Assembly (NCBI GenBank): GCA_002917075.1
Contig: NTMA01000023.1
Location: 62,001 to 126,000, forward strand
Origin: Hawksworthiomyces lignivorus
Lineage: Eukaryota > Ascomycota > Sordariomycetes > Ophiostomatales > Ophiostomataceae
Reading direction: 5' to 3'
Length of the DNA: 64,000 bases
Made by a program: the position numbers and the translations under genes. Of the stretch, positions 44,953 to 56,382 are shown one piece after another; within the stretch, counting starts at the first letter, position 1; each line of letters opens with the position of its first letter. The notes below the pieces were generated by a model. That model was not told the origin of the DNA. It saw nothing but the letters and a program-made list of their open reading frames with translations, and ran no database searches.

Positions 44953-46517
44953 TTTTCAGTATTGTTTTGACTGCTGTGTATGAAAGCGGTACACTTGTGT
45001 TTTTGGCTGTAGGCTACACTGGCTGTCTTTTTATATTATCTTTTACAAACCGAATTGCGTTGCCAGCTAAAGCTAGTAGGAGAACTATTACATAGGATGT
45101 TAGATGTAATTTGCATGAGTAGCCAGGACGGTGATCAACTACAAAGTAAGCAAGCTAAAGGAAGTAAAACGCAAACTGGTCGGCTGGCAAGCGACAGCAA
45201 GTGTAGTAATGTACATACTACTACCGCCAATTACAACGTAACGACGCTCTCGAAGGAGCCAAGTTCTTAAGAGATGTGAAGCTAATAAGTTTCTTACATA
45301 GCAAGGCGAGCAAACTCAGAGACTAGACGATATATCTTCGCCAAGATGCCCCTCATACGAGGTGCAAGATGGCCTGGCCAGGCCACAACAAAAAAGCCGC
45401 TACCCCGCCAACAAGAGGGTTGTGGGCCAAGGATCTGACGATGCGGCTCATGTTGCGACTAGGCCAGACTGAGCAGATCGTAACGGAGCCGAGAGCAGAA
45501 GCAGAGGATGACGGCTGTGCGCGCCAGAAGGCCAACGGATAGGAGAGAACACTATCCACGCAATAGGGAGAGGAGCTTGAGCCAAATACCGCTAGGAATA
45601 AACTGACAACCAACCATTGGCCGAACCAGCCTAGAAAAACAAGGACTGCGGCTATAATTCCCAACTTATCAAGCATCAGAAGTATGGCATACTGTAGCCA
45701 CTGTACACTTCGTACTGTTTTTACCCCTCTTCACAGCCATTTTCCGTCTCTTTAAATTAACGGTTTATCCACCTGGATTCCAACAAATAACGCCTTGCCC
45801 GTCTACTTTCCAATCCGCGGGCCGAATCAGGTGTCTATGCTTGTCCATTAGCGCTGTGGCCCTAGCCATTATGGCTGATGCTACCGTTCGAGTACCTATT
45901 ACATGATGCGCCTGCAGAGTGTGGTTACTGCGAAGTGCTCTCCCTTGCCGGAGACACCGACAACGGGCTGGAAGGCCGCAGACCCAGCTAGCCAAGCAGG
46001 CACAAGCCTTATAGGGCCTGGCCATTGTTTGCGCGCTACCGGCTGACCCAACTACAACGTCACTTGTGCTGACAGCTGCGGCAGGCGGTGGTACCGCACG
46101 GAGCGTGCTGCGCCACGCTGTGGTTCCACCGATCAGTTCTACACCTGAGATCGTGAGGCCGCCTTGGCGATCGTCTCGTACCTCTGGAAGAAAACGAATA
46201 AAAGGGTCGGCTGGGGACGGACTTCAGACGGATTGCGCGGTGCTCTTCTACCACTCCAAGCGCGTACGGTTTTGCGTACACCCAACTCTGGCGAACCTAC
46301 CTTGGCAGAGATTGGCGGATCTAGGCGCGGACTCAAGTCCAGGCAGTAAGTCGCCACTCAACAGACAGACATGCAGATAGACGTGCAGACAGGCATACAG
46401 ACAAGCGCACAGACAGATATACAGATAGCGAGATAAGGTGTGCAGATGTGAGCTATTTACAGGTCTTCTAGTGCACAGATATAATAGAGTTTACTTTTCT
46501 AAGAAACCAGATAGGCA
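44953..46517. other. Spacer with CAGA-type short repeats
   Basis: 1.56 kb. Irregular ACAGACAG/ATACAGAC repeats at about 46360-46435. A minus-strand frame at 45353-45676 (ATG, 107 residues, two hydrophobic stretches) has no recognisable family and I do not support it as a gene. The promoter of the regulator at 46518 lies at the right end. Confidence 0.5.
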
Positions 46518-48149
46518 ATGGACGACCTCCTAAAGCCCGGCCAGAACGGGCGAGAGCCGGGCAGACGGCGTGCCGCCAAGGTTGGCCACAGAAAGTCGCG
46601 CAACGGCTGCATAAGCTGCAAAGTACGGCGTGTCAAGGTAAGCGGCTACCAGTATCAGATATATAGCAGAGGGCGCGGTGGGGGGTCTATGGGGCGCGGC
46701 CAGTAGTTATTGAAGGATGCTGTGGTTGTACCAGCTCCCTCTCTTCTGACGACTTTGTGTTCTCTCTTATTTACCTGTTCTCCTGAGAAACAGTGTGACG
46801 AAGTTAGACCTATCTGCAACCACTGCACCCGGCTCGGCTTGGAGTGCCTGTGGTCCGGCCCAGCAGATGCATTCCGCAACCCGTCACTCGATGGCCAGTC
46901 TCTATCAGCAGGCCGTGCAAGTCTCCAGGTGGGGCACTCGCCCGCATCAGCACAAATATCCTCCGGCGACGTCTCTATGACATCGACCGATGCAGGCGAC
47001 TCTGGCCCCAGCCAGGGCAGCCTTGGCGGCCGACGGTGCGATCCATTCAAGAGAGACGCAGAGCGATTCACCACGCTTGTACAGCTGTGGTCGGAAAAGT
47101 CGGAAATGGCGGAAAAGGCCACCATGGAACAGCCGCCCATTATTACCATGGACGACGACGTGGTGGTGGAGGAGGAGGAGGAGGATTTGTCCCTGCCCGA
47201 GTCGCGGTCACGGCGCCTCCTGGAGCTCCGCCTTACGCAGAACTACCTGTTCAACGTAGCGGTGCCGTTTCCAGACTCGCCGAGCGCGGCCTGGAACGAG
47301 CTGTGGGGGAAGCGCGTGCCGCCTCTGGCTCTCCAGTACAGAAACCTCCACTACGCCATGCTCGCTCTCTCGGCCACTCACCTCTTGTCTAGGGAGCCCG
47401 AGAATACCGAGCTGTTCCATACCCGCCAGGCGTACCTCATCGCCGCCATCCGCGTCCAGCGCCGCATGGTCGAGAGCATGACCTTTGCCAACGCCGACGC
47501 CGTCTGCCTGGCGTCGCTGTTTATGATGATCAACTCGTACGCTATGCTCGACGAGCGCGCCGTGGCGCCATACCTGCCGCCCGTAGAGTGGCTGCAGCTT
47601 GGCAAGGGGTCCGGCGTCGTGGTCTACTTGACCATCAACGCCCTAGCCAACTCGGGCGAGGAGGCAAGCTCCGCCATGTATGCCGTCGCGCACGCGGAGC
47701 CGCGGTTCGGCCTGGACGACGCGTACTTTGACGCTAGCAACCGTGACGACCGGCTGAACGCGCTGCTGAGCCAGGCGCTGCCGTCAGCGGGCAGCGGCGG
47801 CGGCGGCGAGGAGGTCTGGGACGACGAGACGCGCGATACCTACGAGAAGACGCTGAGCTTCATCGGCTCAATGCAGCACTCCATCGACTGCGGCGAGCCC
47901 CTCTACATCGTGTGCCGCCATATCCAGTACTTCGCCATGGTGCTGCCGCCCCGGTTCGTTGACTTTGTAGCCGAGGGGCGGCCCCGCGCGCTCGCTGCCC
48001 TGGCCTGCTACTTCGCCGCAGTGTCGCAGGTCACGGGTCTCTGGTGGCTCGGCGACGGAATGGACGGCAGCAGGGAGTCGATTGCGCAGCGTGAATTGCG
48101 CGGCATCCGCTCGGTGCTTCCTAACGAGTGGCTAGAGTGTATAATATAG
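46518..48149 (+). CDS. Zn2Cys6 transcription factor (UPC2/STA-like C-terminal region)
   Basis: ATG at 46518 with a basic leader, then CISCKVRRVK. A 156-bp intron (46638-46793) splits the zinc cluster, which resumes CDEVRPICNHCTRLGLEC, giving CX2CX6CX6CX2CX6C. The exon-2 frame is open to 48149. A Ser/Gly-rich linker and an acidic run (VVVEEEEEDL) lead to the regulatory region found in sterol-uptake-type regulators: LRLTQNYLFNVAVPFP, AWNELWGKRVPPLALQYRNL, HYAMLALSATHLL and the closing LRGIRSVLPNEWLE. The coding sequence is complete. A MULE has inserted at the last codons: the present stop TAG (48147-48149) is made of two bases of the target duplication and the first base of the element; before insertion the same codon would have read TAA. 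So the protein is unchanged but its 3' UTR was replaced. Confidence 0.87.
48141..48148. repeat. Target-site duplication, left copy (MULE A)
   Basis: ATAATATA, directly repeated at 50956-50963 on the other side of the element. Confidence 0.85.
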
Positions 48150-48277
48150 AGAATTCCTATTTGCACCCCATTGATTTCCTATTCGTACCCCAAATTTCAA
48201 TGCCTTAGGCACCAGGTTTTTAAACCAATCACATAACAAATCTGACTACAATTCAACCAATCACATAGTCGTATTAT
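48149..48277 (+). repeat. Left terminal inverted repeat of MULE A
   Basis: About 129 bp, matching the reverse complement of 50827-50955 with two mismatches (C/T and G/A). Confidence 0.9.
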
Positions 48278-48284
48278 ATCCACT

Positions 48285-50627
48285 TTACAACATCCCACTA
48301 CTCCTTAATTCAGCCCAGTCAAACTTCGGCCTCTTGCGCCGAGTGTTGTATGTGGCCTCCTCCCCTTCTTCTGACTCCTCCCCTTCTTCTGCCTCCTGTG
48401 GTGCCTCCTGTGGTGCCTCCTGTGGTGCCTCCTGCGGTGCCTCTTGTGGTGCCTCTTGTGGTGTCGGCTGTGTTGCTACCGTCTTCCTTAGATTTAGATT
48501 TGTCTCAGCATCTTTTTTATCCATCGCCCCAAGAGTGCCGCTATGCTCTCAACTAGAGAGCCGTCGCCGTATTGAGGCAGTTGTATGGCGAGAGCCCCGG
48601 TCTGGCGGAGGCTGCATGGCAGAGGCAGGTTCTGGTATGGTTATCTGATTATTGTAGACAGACTGAGATAATGGGAAGACACTTATTTCGTCTCTGCTGA
48701 ATGTTGTAGTATTTCGAGGACGTCCGCGAGTACGTTGTACAACTTCTGGCTCTTGGATTAAGAAGATATCATCATTTTCGTCATCGTCTTCGTTGTCCAA
48801 CCACCAATATGGATCAATGTCAGACTTCGTGAGAGTTTCCTTTTTTTCCTTTTTTTGTTGAATTTCATGTGCGTAAGGTAAATCATATTGCTTTTTGTAA
48901 AGGCCAGAACAAGGACGTATTAGAGGCATACACGAAATATAACCTGTAGGTTGTATACCTATAATATAGCGGTGTTGTTTAGTAAGAATATCAACACAAG
49001 TATATGAGACTTGTCGGAGGATATTGTCAAGCTAGTTAGTTGTGAGATATTGTTGTCGAAGGCGTTCTTTTTGTTTAGCAACCTCTGAATTGTATGCTTT
49101 TTCTTTATTGTGTAAAAGCTCTTCAATTGTACCAAAAACCTTCTTTATGTCACCAGTACCTCTGACCAAAAAACTCTTTAGTTCACGATGTGTTGATTCT
49201 GTTGGAGATGTAGTACGTTGACCGTAGTTTTTGTTTTTCTTGATATAACAACCAGCCCATTGGTGGCGTACTGGTCAGTATTTACGTTTTATATAAGCAA
49301 TGATTGTTGGTTGGTCTCTGAATTTAGTTTTCAGACGGTCTCAAGTTTCAAAGAATTGTTCTTCTGAAGACGAAAAAGTTATAAACTTTTATAAATTATA
49401 TAAACCTTGTCTTGTATGTGGTATTTTTATAGAAAGTGATGAAGGTAGAGTAGGTATTTGACGAGTCGGTGTTTCCAAATCACTAAGTTGATCTGAATTT
49501 GGTACAATTTATTTAATTTTTATATTAAAAACAATATTTGTATTGACATGAAAAATGTAGAGTTGTTGTATAATATATGACATATTGTTAGAAAACGTCA
49601 GTCTTAATACATCTTCGTAATCTGTGATAATCATATTTGGTTATAATATATGGTTTTTTTGTCGTGCTTCCTCCACACAACTAATAAACCAATTGTATAC
49701 TTCTTCTTTTTCATTGTTTATAAATCCATAGAAGATTGGTATAGTTTGCTTGGTATTACTAACTATAGTACCAATAAATAATGGCATTTTGAACTTATTT
49801 GTTTTATATATGTAGTCCATAGAAAGTACTTGGTGAAATCGTCTCTAGATTTTTAGTTGTCAAGGGAAGGTAAAAAACAATCCAGTAACTCGACCAACTT
49901 TGTCGTGATTTTCATATTTGACCACATGAAAAATATCTCTTTCGCGAAGTTTTTAAATGACACTTTGTATAAGTAAATAACCGTTTAAGACGTCTTTTCG
50001 TAACTTTTCTTGGAAATTCGTAATGTCTTTAGTTATAAAAAAAGTATTAGGAAATTGTTTTTGTAACACAATAGAGATATCTCGTGGTTGGATTATTGGA
50101 TTTGTTGACATTATTTCGATCAACAACTTCATATCTTTAGTAAGGTCACGAAAGGTTGCTAACGTAGTAGGATCGGCAATAGCATCATGATTTGTATGAT
50201 GGCTATTTTCAGGTATCGTGAGACGCCAAAGACGGTCATCTCGTGTCAAAATAGTAACAGTAGTAGACCATTGACAATCTACCTTTTGCGTAAATGTATG
50301 ACGACTTTGTTGAACAAATGGCCTAATTTTGCCTTTTACACAAACGTAATCAACTCGCGTTGGCTGACCATTAATATATACCTTTGACCGAGATCGTGAA
50401 ATGACAAAACCATTATTCTTTGTCCATAATTTGAGGTCAGACTCAATCTTTTTTAAGGTATCGTATAACGACCCAACAATAAGACGATGATCACTAGGAG
50501 GTCGATTGAAATGTGTACGTCGATCATTTAACAAAGGGAGGCCAGAAGGGTGGGCAGGAGGGTGGGTAGAAGGGGGGCCAGGAGGGTCAGGAGGGCGAGG
50601 CGGGTCAGGTTCGTCGGATATTCTAGC
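48285..50627 (-). pseudogene. MULE A transposase, inactivated
   Basis: The transposase reads right to left. The N-terminal FAR1/WRKY-like DNA-binding part (LIVGSLYDTLKKIESDLKLW, VDYVCVKGKIRP) is at about 50200-50520, the DDE core with KTNKFKM near 49800, and the C-terminal region with DPYWWLDNED near 48800. A Pro-Gln-Glu-Ala tandem tail follows, with the end at 48285 (NTRRKRPKFDW). Compared with element B the start ATG is missing and in-frame stops occur at 49953-49955, 49845-49847 (TAG where B has TGG) and 49641-49643 (TAA where B has CAA), plus further frame damage in 48930-49640. Not functional. Confidence 0.85.
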
Positions 50628-50826
50628 CTTTTAGTTGTTAGTAGATACACCAGAAAATTAATAAATAACACCGAAATAACACAAAGAACCACCTATTTTA
50701 CCTGTTTTTCAGTGCAAGCCTTCAAATACTTAGTGGTAGACTAGAACTGATAGTAGGAGGATGCGTCTGTTAGCCTTCACCTACTTTTTGAAGAGATTGA
50801 ACTTTTTTTGTACCCACTTTTTGAAA

Positions 50827-50955
50827 ATAATACGACTATGTGATTGGTTGAATTGTAGTCAGATTTGTTATGTGATTGGTTTAAAAACCTGGTGTCTAAG
50901 GCATTGAAATTTGGGGTACGAATAGGAAATCAATGGGGTACAAATAGGAATTCTC
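50827..50955 (-). repeat. Right terminal inverted repeat of MULE A
   Basis: Partner of the repeat at 48149-48277. Confidence 0.9.
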
Positions 50956-50963
50956 ATAATATA
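50956..50963. repeat. Target-site duplication, right copy (MULE A)
   Basis: ATAATATA, matching 48141-48148. Confidence 0.85.
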
Positions 50964-51004
50964 ATATAGCTTGTCGGTATTGTTAGTATCTCGTACATAC
51001 GGAG

Positions 51005-51012
51005 TATATAAA
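51005..51012. repeat. Target-site duplication, left copy (MULE B)
   Basis: TATATAAA, repeated at 53900-53907. Confidence 0.85.
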
Positions 51013-51131
51013 GAGAATTTCTATTCGCACACTAATGTTTTCCTGCTCGTACACCAATTTTCAATGTCTTAGGCACTAATAAATTAAGCCAATCACATTT
51101 AATATCTAGTAGACTTCCAGTCAATAAAATA
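51013..51131 (+). repeat. Left terminal inverted repeat of MULE B
   Basis: About 119 bp; C-to-T changed at five positions relative to the right repeat. Confidence 0.85.
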
Positions 51132-51354
51132 AGCCAATTAGTTTTAAAGTGAATACCACCAATTTGTTCGAAATGACAAAAAAAACTTCACAATTGAGTG
51201 TAATCTAACAGACAAGTGTTCCTACAGTCTGTTAAGCCCACCACTAGCAATTTACACGTTTGTACTAAAAACTAAGCAAAGTAGGTGGTACGGGGGCCAT
51301 TACAGAGTTGTCTATTAGCGCTTTGATGTAGTCGTTAACAGTTTAGAGCTGAAT

Positions 51355-53763
51355 ATGTCAGACGAACTCCCTCCCCCTAGCCCTTCTCTCGAGACTTCTG
51401 CCACCACATCTCTTGTCCACCCTTCCTCTGAATCCTCTAGCAATTTGCCTGTGCTTCTCGATCGACCTCCTGATAACCATCGGCTTATTGCTGAACCGTT
51501 ATATGATACTTTGGAAGAGCTAGAGTCTGATCTCAAAATGTGGACGAAAGGTTGTGGTTTTGCTATTACAAGATCTCGATCAAAGAACAATAAAGGTCAA
51601 TTAATAAAGGTTCACTATAATTGTGTGAAAGGCAAAATTAGGCCATCAACTCAACGAAGCCGTGAAACATCTATACAACGAGTGGATTGTCAGTGGATTG
51701 TTATTGTTGATGCTTTAACAAGAAATGATCGTCTTTGGCATCTCACGATACCTCATAACTCTTATCATACAAATCATGAAGCTATTGCTAATCCTACTGT
51801 TTTAGCAGTACTTCGTGAACTTACTGATGATATAAAGTTATTAATTGAAACAATGTCAGTAAATCTAACAATTCAGTCACGAGATATTGCTATCGTACTT
51901 CGTAAACAATTTTCTAAAACTGTTTTTATCACCAAAGATATCACCAACTTTCAAGAGAAGTTACGAAGAGATACTTTAGACGACTATTCACCGATTCAGA
52001 GTGTCGTTAAATCTCTTCAAGAAAGAGGAATCTTTCATAGGACTAGATTTCTTAATAATGATAAAGCTGGTCCAATTACTGACTTGTTTTTTTCCTTCTC
52101 TTGGCAACTAAAAATGTGGAAGCGATTTCACCAAGTTCTTTTTGTGGATTGCACTTATAAGACAAATAAGTTCAAGATGTCATTGTTTATTAACATTATA
52201 CTTAACAATATCAAGCAAACTATATCAATCTTTTATGGTTTTATAAATAATGAAAAAGAAGACACATATAATTGGTTTATTCGTTGTGTAGAAGAGACGC
52301 GTCAAAATAACAATATACAACAACCAAATGTGGTGATTATAGACAATAAAGATGTATTGAAATCAGTACTTTACAACAATATGTCATACATTATACAATA
52401 ACTTTGTATCTTTCATGTCAACTCAAACATTGTTTTTCATATAAAATCTAAATGGAAAAAGTCGTAACAATCTCACGATACTGAAACCACTACTACTGAC
52501 TTAGAAGATAAAATAAAGTCACCAACTCGTCAAATACTAACAATACCTTCATCTCTTTCTAAAGAAATACCACACACACGACAAGGTTTATTTGACTTAT
52601 GGAAATTTATGACATTTTCGACTTCAAAAACACAATTTCTTGAAGCTTGGGATCGTTTACAAACTGAATTTAGTGATCAGTCTGATATTATTGCTTATAT
52701 AAAACGAGAATATTGGCCAGTACGTCAACAATGGGCTGGTTGTTATACTAAGCTTATTAGAAACTACGGCCAACGTACAACGTCTCCAACAGAGTTAGCA
52801 CATCGTGAACTAAAAACCTATTTGGTTAAAGGTACTGACAGTTTAAAGAAGGTTTTTGATATAATTCAAGAACTTTTACAGAATAAACAAAAGGAGTTTG
52901 AATCAGAGCTTGTTAAGCAAAAAGAGCGTCTTCGAAGAAGTCATACAAGACTTTGGCTAGGTAATATTCCTCGTCAAGTGGTATATCCTTGTGTTGATAT
53001 TCTTATAAAACAACATCTCTATATTGCAGGTGTACAACCTTCAGGTTTACCTATTTGTGAACCTCTAATACTTTCTTGCACTGGTCATTATAAAAAACAA
53101 TATGGTGTACCTTGCGTTTACGAAATTCTAGCAAAGAAAGAAAATAACGAGGTTATTACAAAGTCTGAAATTGATTCGTATTGGTGGTTAGACGAAGACA
53201 TAACCAAAGACGATGATATCTATTTAATTCAAGAGCCTGAAATTGTACAACGTGGGCGAGGGCGTCCTCGAAAGACTGCAACTTTCAGCGAAGATGAAAT
53301 AAGTGTCTTCCCTCTGTTTAAGTCTATTCACAATACCACACCACTGCCAGTCTCTAACATACAGTCTGCGTCAGACCAAGGCACTCGTCATACAACTACC
53401 TCAATACGACGCCAACTTAGCTCTTGGGAGTATGCCGAAAGTCTTACAGCAATGGATCAGCGGGATATTGAAGACAAAAGAAAGACAGCCGAAACACAAA
53501 AGACAGCACAAGAGGCAGCACAAGAGACAGCACAAAAGGCAGCACAAGAGACAGCACAAGAAGCAGCACAAGAGGCAGCACAAGAGGCAGCGCAGGAGGC
53601 AGCGCAGGAGGCAGAGCAGGAGGCAGCGAAGGAGGCACCACAGGGAGCATGGGAGAGTGTAGAAGAGGGAGAGAGGGAGGGAGAGGAGGAAGCTGCATAC
53701 AACACTCGGCGTAAGAGGCCGAAATACAACTGGGTTGCTTTGAGAAGCAAAGGGAGGTTGTGA
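51355..53763 (+). pseudogene. MULE B transposase with two in-frame stops
   Basis: Nearly intact Mutator-like transposase of about 800 codons in one frame. ATG at 51355 (MSDELPPPSPSLETS). FAR1-like DNA-binding region (residues about 40-140, YNCVKGKIRPS, RVDCQWIV). DDE core: LFVDCTYKTNKFKM with the first Asp and NVVIIDNKDVLKSVL with the second. Then SPTELAHRELKTYLVKG, and a zinc-knuckle/SWIM-like CTGHYKKQYGVPC near 53085. The tail is a Gln-Glu-Ala-Ala tandem repeat (53490-53640) ending in NTRRKRPKYNW at 53763. Two stops interrupt the same frame: TAA at 52399-52401 and TAA at 52465-52467. At the first, element A has CAA, so this is a C-to-T change at CpA. Confidence 0.88.
53488..53640 (+). repeat. 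Coding minisatellite in the MULE B transposase tail
   Basis: Tandem 12-bp units of the type GCACAAGAGGCA encode Ala-Gln-Glu-(Ala/Thr). Element A has the analogous Pro-Gln-Glu-Ala units at about 48395-48465. Both give Cys/Gly/Ser or Leu/Pro repeats in other frames that are artefacts. Confidence 0.8.
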
Positions 53764-53780
53764 TGTGGATCCTTTGGGAC

Positions 53781-53899
53781 TATTTGATTGGCTGGAAGTC
53801 TACTAGATATTAAATGTGATTGGCTTAATTTATTAGTGCCTAAGGCATTGAAAATTGGTGTGCGAGCAGGAAAACATTGGTGTGCGAATAGGAATTCTC
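53781..53899 (-). repeat. Right terminal inverted repeat of MULE B
   Basis: Partner of 51013-51131. Confidence 0.85.
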
Positions 53900-53907
53900 T
53901 ATATAAA
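53900..53907. repeat. Target-site duplication, right copy (MULE B)
   Basis: TATATAAA, matching 51005-51012. Confidence 0.85.
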
Positions 53908-54353
53908 TAGTATTTAGGTATAGTGGATCCTTACAGGAACACAAGCTCCACAATTCTCCAAAGGTAACAGAGGCTCTTTATCGTACTAGTACTGCAATTC
54001 TCCGCTTGGAAAAGTAGAGACGCTGCCCAGTATTATCCAAACCAACGATATAGCTGTTAAACTACGGACAACAATAAACTCATCCTTAAGTTACATAAAG
54101 GAAATAAGGACTTTCTTCTGAATCATAATCCTCATCGCCATTATTAATTATTAATCATCAATCAAGTCTGGAGGCGCACTAGAGTTATCGGTGCCCAAAT
54201 AGCGTCAAAAACTAACTACAGAAGATGATGCGTAAGAGAGCAAACCTACCTTGGACTCTATATCGCTCTTCACAATCAGAACTAGAGAGTAAGCCATTGT
54301 TATCATTCTTAACTTATGTGAGGTAAATAAATGAAAGAAGGAAATAGAGCACC
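53908..54353. other. Spacer right of MULE B
   Basis: 446 bp of AT-rich sequence without a recognisable gene. Confidence 0.5.
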
Positions 54354-55772
54354 TTATGATGAATTATCGACAGCAACAACAATGTTAGATCCTCTTTGTG
54401 AAAAGCAGAATTCCAAGTCGTCACGGAGCGCGAAAAAATTCCATTCCAGCTCGCTGTGATCATGCTCGGTAGTGGGAGCAGCTTCATCGAGGTCATCTCG
54501 GCACCTTCTAGGCATGGTTCTAGGCCTGGTGAGCATGCTCCGGTCGCCGCTGGAGAAGCCGACGCAGAGGCGAGTAGGGTGCTCAAAGTCGGATGCCGGG
54601 TCTGAGCCGGGGAGGTACTGCCCCAGAACGCGCTGTTCGCCATTCTCGTACGTCAGGAGAAGCCCACTACAATAGCCGCTATTTTCGTACTGAAAGACTC
54701 GCACGTGAATGACGCCATCGAGCGGGATGCTGCAAAAGCGGACGACAGAGTGCGCGATGCGCGGGCTCGGCGTCGGGAACAGCCGCCGCCGGCGCGGCTC
54801 GGGAGGCGAGGGCACGTCCCAGATCTGGAAGCCCTCCGGACTCGCGGGCACCTCCAGGCGCGCGTGGCCAAACTAGCCGCGCCACTGTTAGGAACGGCAC
54901 ATGGTGCGCAGCGGTAAGGGCGGGGACCGGGAGTTGCTTACTTTAAACTGGATGGCGACGCCGTGCATCTGGCTCTCGTCCGCCACCACAAATGCCTGGC
55001 TGTCCGACCGCAGGTCGGGTGAGGACGGCCAGCCTGGCAGCCTCTCTATGGCGCACAGCCCGCGCGAGTCAAAGGTGAGACGCACGATAGGCAAGTGTTG
55101 CCGCAGTGCAGATGTCTCGCCTTTCACCGGCCGAGACCCGTGGCTCCAGGCAGAGACGCTGCGTAAGAGTTTGGCCGCGAACCGCATGTCGTAGTCGTCT
55201 GCGTCTGTATTCCACAACGACAGGCGGCAGACCAAGTCGAGCACGCTGCTGTAGCGCCAGAACAGGCTGGCCGCGGACTGCAGGCGGATAGTCTGCACGA
55301 CTTCCGGCGGCAGGCGCCCAAGATTGATGGCCAAAGAGCCGACACTGCTGTCGCACACGCCGCCTGCTGTTTCTGTCGCTGCCGCTGCCGCTGCCGCGGC
55401 TGCTGCAAGCCCTGCGGTTGATGGCAGATGCGCTGTGTCGTCCAGGCAGAGATCTGGCGCCCACCGCCACGCGCGCCGCCAGGCCGTCGCAACCCACAGC
55501 CGCTCCAGTGCGTCCCGCTGGTTCCAGGCACGATAACGCCTGAAGAGGGTAAGGCAGTCTGCGTGCACCGTACAGACCTCTACCTTCTCGTCGCACCACT
55601 TACATCCCGTACAAGTAGACAGCGGCTTATCTCTAGCGAACGAGTACTTAGCAGTCTCAAAAACGAAGGCGCTTATGCGGGCCTGGAAAACATCTCTGCG
55701 GCTTTTGCCAATTAAGACCTTGCAGCTCGTACCCTCTTCGACAGCAGCGCCACAGATGCCGCAATATGGCAT
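54354..55772 (-). CDS. F-box domain protein
   Basis: Putative SCF adaptor, two exons. The start is the ATG at 55772 (MPYCGICGAAVEEGT); the frame is open further upstream, but this ATG begins the typical N-terminal Cys-rich segment of fungal F-box proteins (CGICG, CTGCKWCDEKVEVC). The F-box-like stretch is at about 55240-55330 (LGRLPPEVVQTIRLQSAASLF). An Ala-rich run (LAAAAAAAAAATETAG) precedes it. Exon 1 ends at IQFK (about 54944), and an intron of about 70 bp (GTAAGC to GGCTAG) leads in phase to FGHARLEVPASPEGF at about 54870. Exon 2 continues to 54354 (GLLLTYENGEQRVLGQYLP, WNFFALRDDLEF). Unlike the F-box gene at 44952 it looks intact. GC content is high relative to flanks. Confidence 0.77.
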
Positions 55773-56382
55773 TGGGGTAATGTGGGGCACAGTCCGCCAG
55801 GAAAACATTCTTATAATAATGTCCTTGGTATATATTGTCAAGAAGCGAATTGTATCTGGAGGATACAAGACAATGAAACCGACTTTCGTTCGCGAGAGGA
55901 ATTCTTGGCTGGATTTTTTGTCTACGTCCTTTGCATATAAGATGCCGTATTGCTCGGGTTTTGCCCGCACCTTCAATTCTGCCTTATGCCATTTTGAGAA
56001 TGAGTATATACTTAATGGCGTTCAGCTTCGCAATCGAAACACAATGAATCCTACTCGGTGACCGATCTGCAATCGCTGCTAAGGAAAACAGCCTCTGTGA
56101 AATCTCCCCATCTGAGAAATACCGCCACAAAAGCGTAGTGACAATTCATTTATTAGGAAAAGGAAAACAATGCACAATGCTGATGCTGCGAACGAAGATT
56201 TGCTTGTTGAGGCTTTATCGAGGTACTTCACAAGTTTTGTACGGAGTTGGACATTTGAGGATTTATTTGGATAATTAAACATTTTTCTAATTATTATTTG
56301 TATCTAGTTGGGTTGGTCGAATGCTGATGACCTACAAAGAGTTAGATAAGTAGCAATATTATAGAAACTTACATAATGTTAT
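55773..56382. other. Spacer between F-box gene and kinase remnant
   Basis: About 610 bp, AT-rich. The upstream-open part of the F-box frame runs to 55976 but reads as non-conserved sequence. Nothing else supported. Confidence 0.45.

Larger units (their letters stand above)
48149..50955 (-). mobile_element. Full-length MULE transposon A
   Basis: 2807-bp DNA transposon of the Mutator-like superfamily. The terminal inverted repeats are about 129 bp (48149-48277 and 50827-50955), begin GAGAATTCCTATTTG and differ at only two positions, both transitions. An 8-bp target duplication (ATAATATA) flanks it, as expected for MULEs. It carries one broken transposase gene on the minus strand. Its termini and protein are related to element B 49 bp away. 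Near-identical repeats and the intact duplication suggest a fairly recent insertion, but the transposase is dead, so it must have moved in trans or decayed after landing. Confidence 0.92.
51013..53899 (+). mobile_element. Full-length MULE transposon B
   Basis: 2887-bp relative of element A, in opposite orientation. Terminal inverted repeats of about 119 bp (51013-51131 and 53781-53899) start GAGAATT(T/C)CTATTCGCAC. In the first 110 bp they differ at five positions, and at each the left copy has T where the right has C, two of them in CpA context. An 8-bp duplication TATATAAA flanks it. Both elements belong to one family: the ends share GAGAATTCCTATT and the transposases align along their whole length. 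Confidence 0.92.

Noticed and set aside
45353..45676. Small membrane protein on the minus strand
   Set aside because: ATG start and two hydrophobic stretches, but no family, no intron logic and no context; chance is as likely.
48334..48648. Cys-Gly-Ala-Ser and Val-Pro repeat proteins on the plus strand
   Set aside because: Out-of-strand readings of the transposase tail repeat; same for 53401-53750 on the minus strand.
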